From JALVIU01 sp964462295 (GTDB lineage: Bacteria; Atribacterota; JALVIU01): 14,549 nucleotides of DNA. The notes beneath the pieces were generated by a model. It worked only from the letters and a program-made list of their open reading frames with translations. It did not search any database and was not told the DNA's origin. Within the stretch, counting starts at the first letter, position 1. The number at the start of each line of letters is the position of its first letter. Both the position numbers and the translations under genes were made by a program. Shown here piece by piece: positions 14,429 to 14,549 of this stretch. Location of the stretch: positions 1 through 14,549 of the forward strand of contig CAYWXH010000038.1 of NCBI GenBank assembly GCA_964462295.1, in the 5' to 3' direction.

Positions 14429-14549
14429 ATGTATGAACTTGAAGATAGAGTAGCTACTTTAGAATATAGAACATCTCGATTAGAAGATGTATTGGATGAG
14501 TTTATAAGAAGTACCCAAGCATCGCTTAATCGTCTTTCTATGGAGATGC
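14429..14549 (+). CDS. Coiled-coil protein, 5' part only (cut by window end)
   Basis: The first 40 codons of a gene that runs off the window. The ATG at 14429 follows AGGAGGG (14417-14423) by five bases and a good promoter, so the gene is real. The visible protein, beginning MYELEDRVATLEYRTSRLED, has leucines and other hydrophobics in heptad spacing with charged residues between, so it forms a coiled coil. Such starts occur in SlyX-like proteins and in many hypothetical proteins with an N-terminal coiled coil before a nuclease-like domain. Nothing more can be said from this fragment. Confidence 0.7.
   Translation, partial: MYELEDRVATLEYRTSRLEDVLDEFIRSTQASLNRLSMEM

Noticed and set aside
1..14549. 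tRNA or rRNA genes
   Set aside because: I saw no tRNA-like cloverleaf ending in CCA or T-loop consensus and no rRNA-like conserved segments. A covariance-model scan was not possible here.

Overview
The window is bacterial chromosomal DNA from an AT-rich genome. ATA, AGA and AGG codons are heavily used, as is common in thermophiles, so a thermophile is plausible but not proven. The solute-binding protein has a cleavable signal peptide without a lipobox cysteine, and there is a GmhA-type isomerase. Both fit a diderm (Gram-negative-type) cell. Promoters match sigma-70 consensus closely. The phylum cannot be fixed from the sequence.

Positions 1-563 hold no credible gene. They carry a GC-rich cluster of interspersed palindromic repeats of the GTCATTGCGAG...GGCAATCTC type, at least five full copies in both orientations plus fragments. 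The region ends in a perfect 46-bp palindrome at 541-586. Positions 564-7015 (minus strand) form one sugar-uptake operon, read in the order: GntR/LacI-type hybrid repressor, periplasmic solute-binding protein, intrinsic terminator/attenuator, two MalF/MalG-type permeases, MalK-type ATPase, and a GT-A glycosyltransferase coupled to the ATPase by a 1-nt stop/start overlap. A consensus promoter with a TATATA-rich inverted repeat over the start of transcription lies before the repressor. Positions 7126-8457 (minus) encode a CoA-disulfide-reductase/NADH-oxidase-like flavoprotein with its own promoter, and 8540-10114 (minus) encode citramalate synthase (isoleucine pathway).

From 10189 the genes run on the plus strand. 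Endonuclease V (nfi) shares a 74-bp divergent region with cimA; the two promoters overlap and the nfi mRNA is probably leaderless. Next comes a tight three-gene cluster: a GmhA-like SIS isomerase with all four metal-site residues, an uncharacterised protein resembling deoxyhypusine synthase in outline but without the catalytic lysine motif, and a 613-residue fusion of an HldE/RfaE-like PfkB sugar kinase with a capped HAD phosphatase. The window ends in the first 40 codons of a coiled-coil protein with a strong promoter of its own.

The three-gene cluster is the best candidate for an undescribed system. It has an isomerase, a kinase and a phosphatase in the order of the ADP-heptose route, but kinase and phosphatase are fused, the HAD is not of the GmhB type, no nucleotidyltransferase is present, and an extra enzyme of unknown function sits in the middle. 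The second candidate is the sugar ABC operon that ends in a GT78/GT81-like glycosyltransferase, which would link uptake of a sugar to making a glycoside, possibly a compatible solute.
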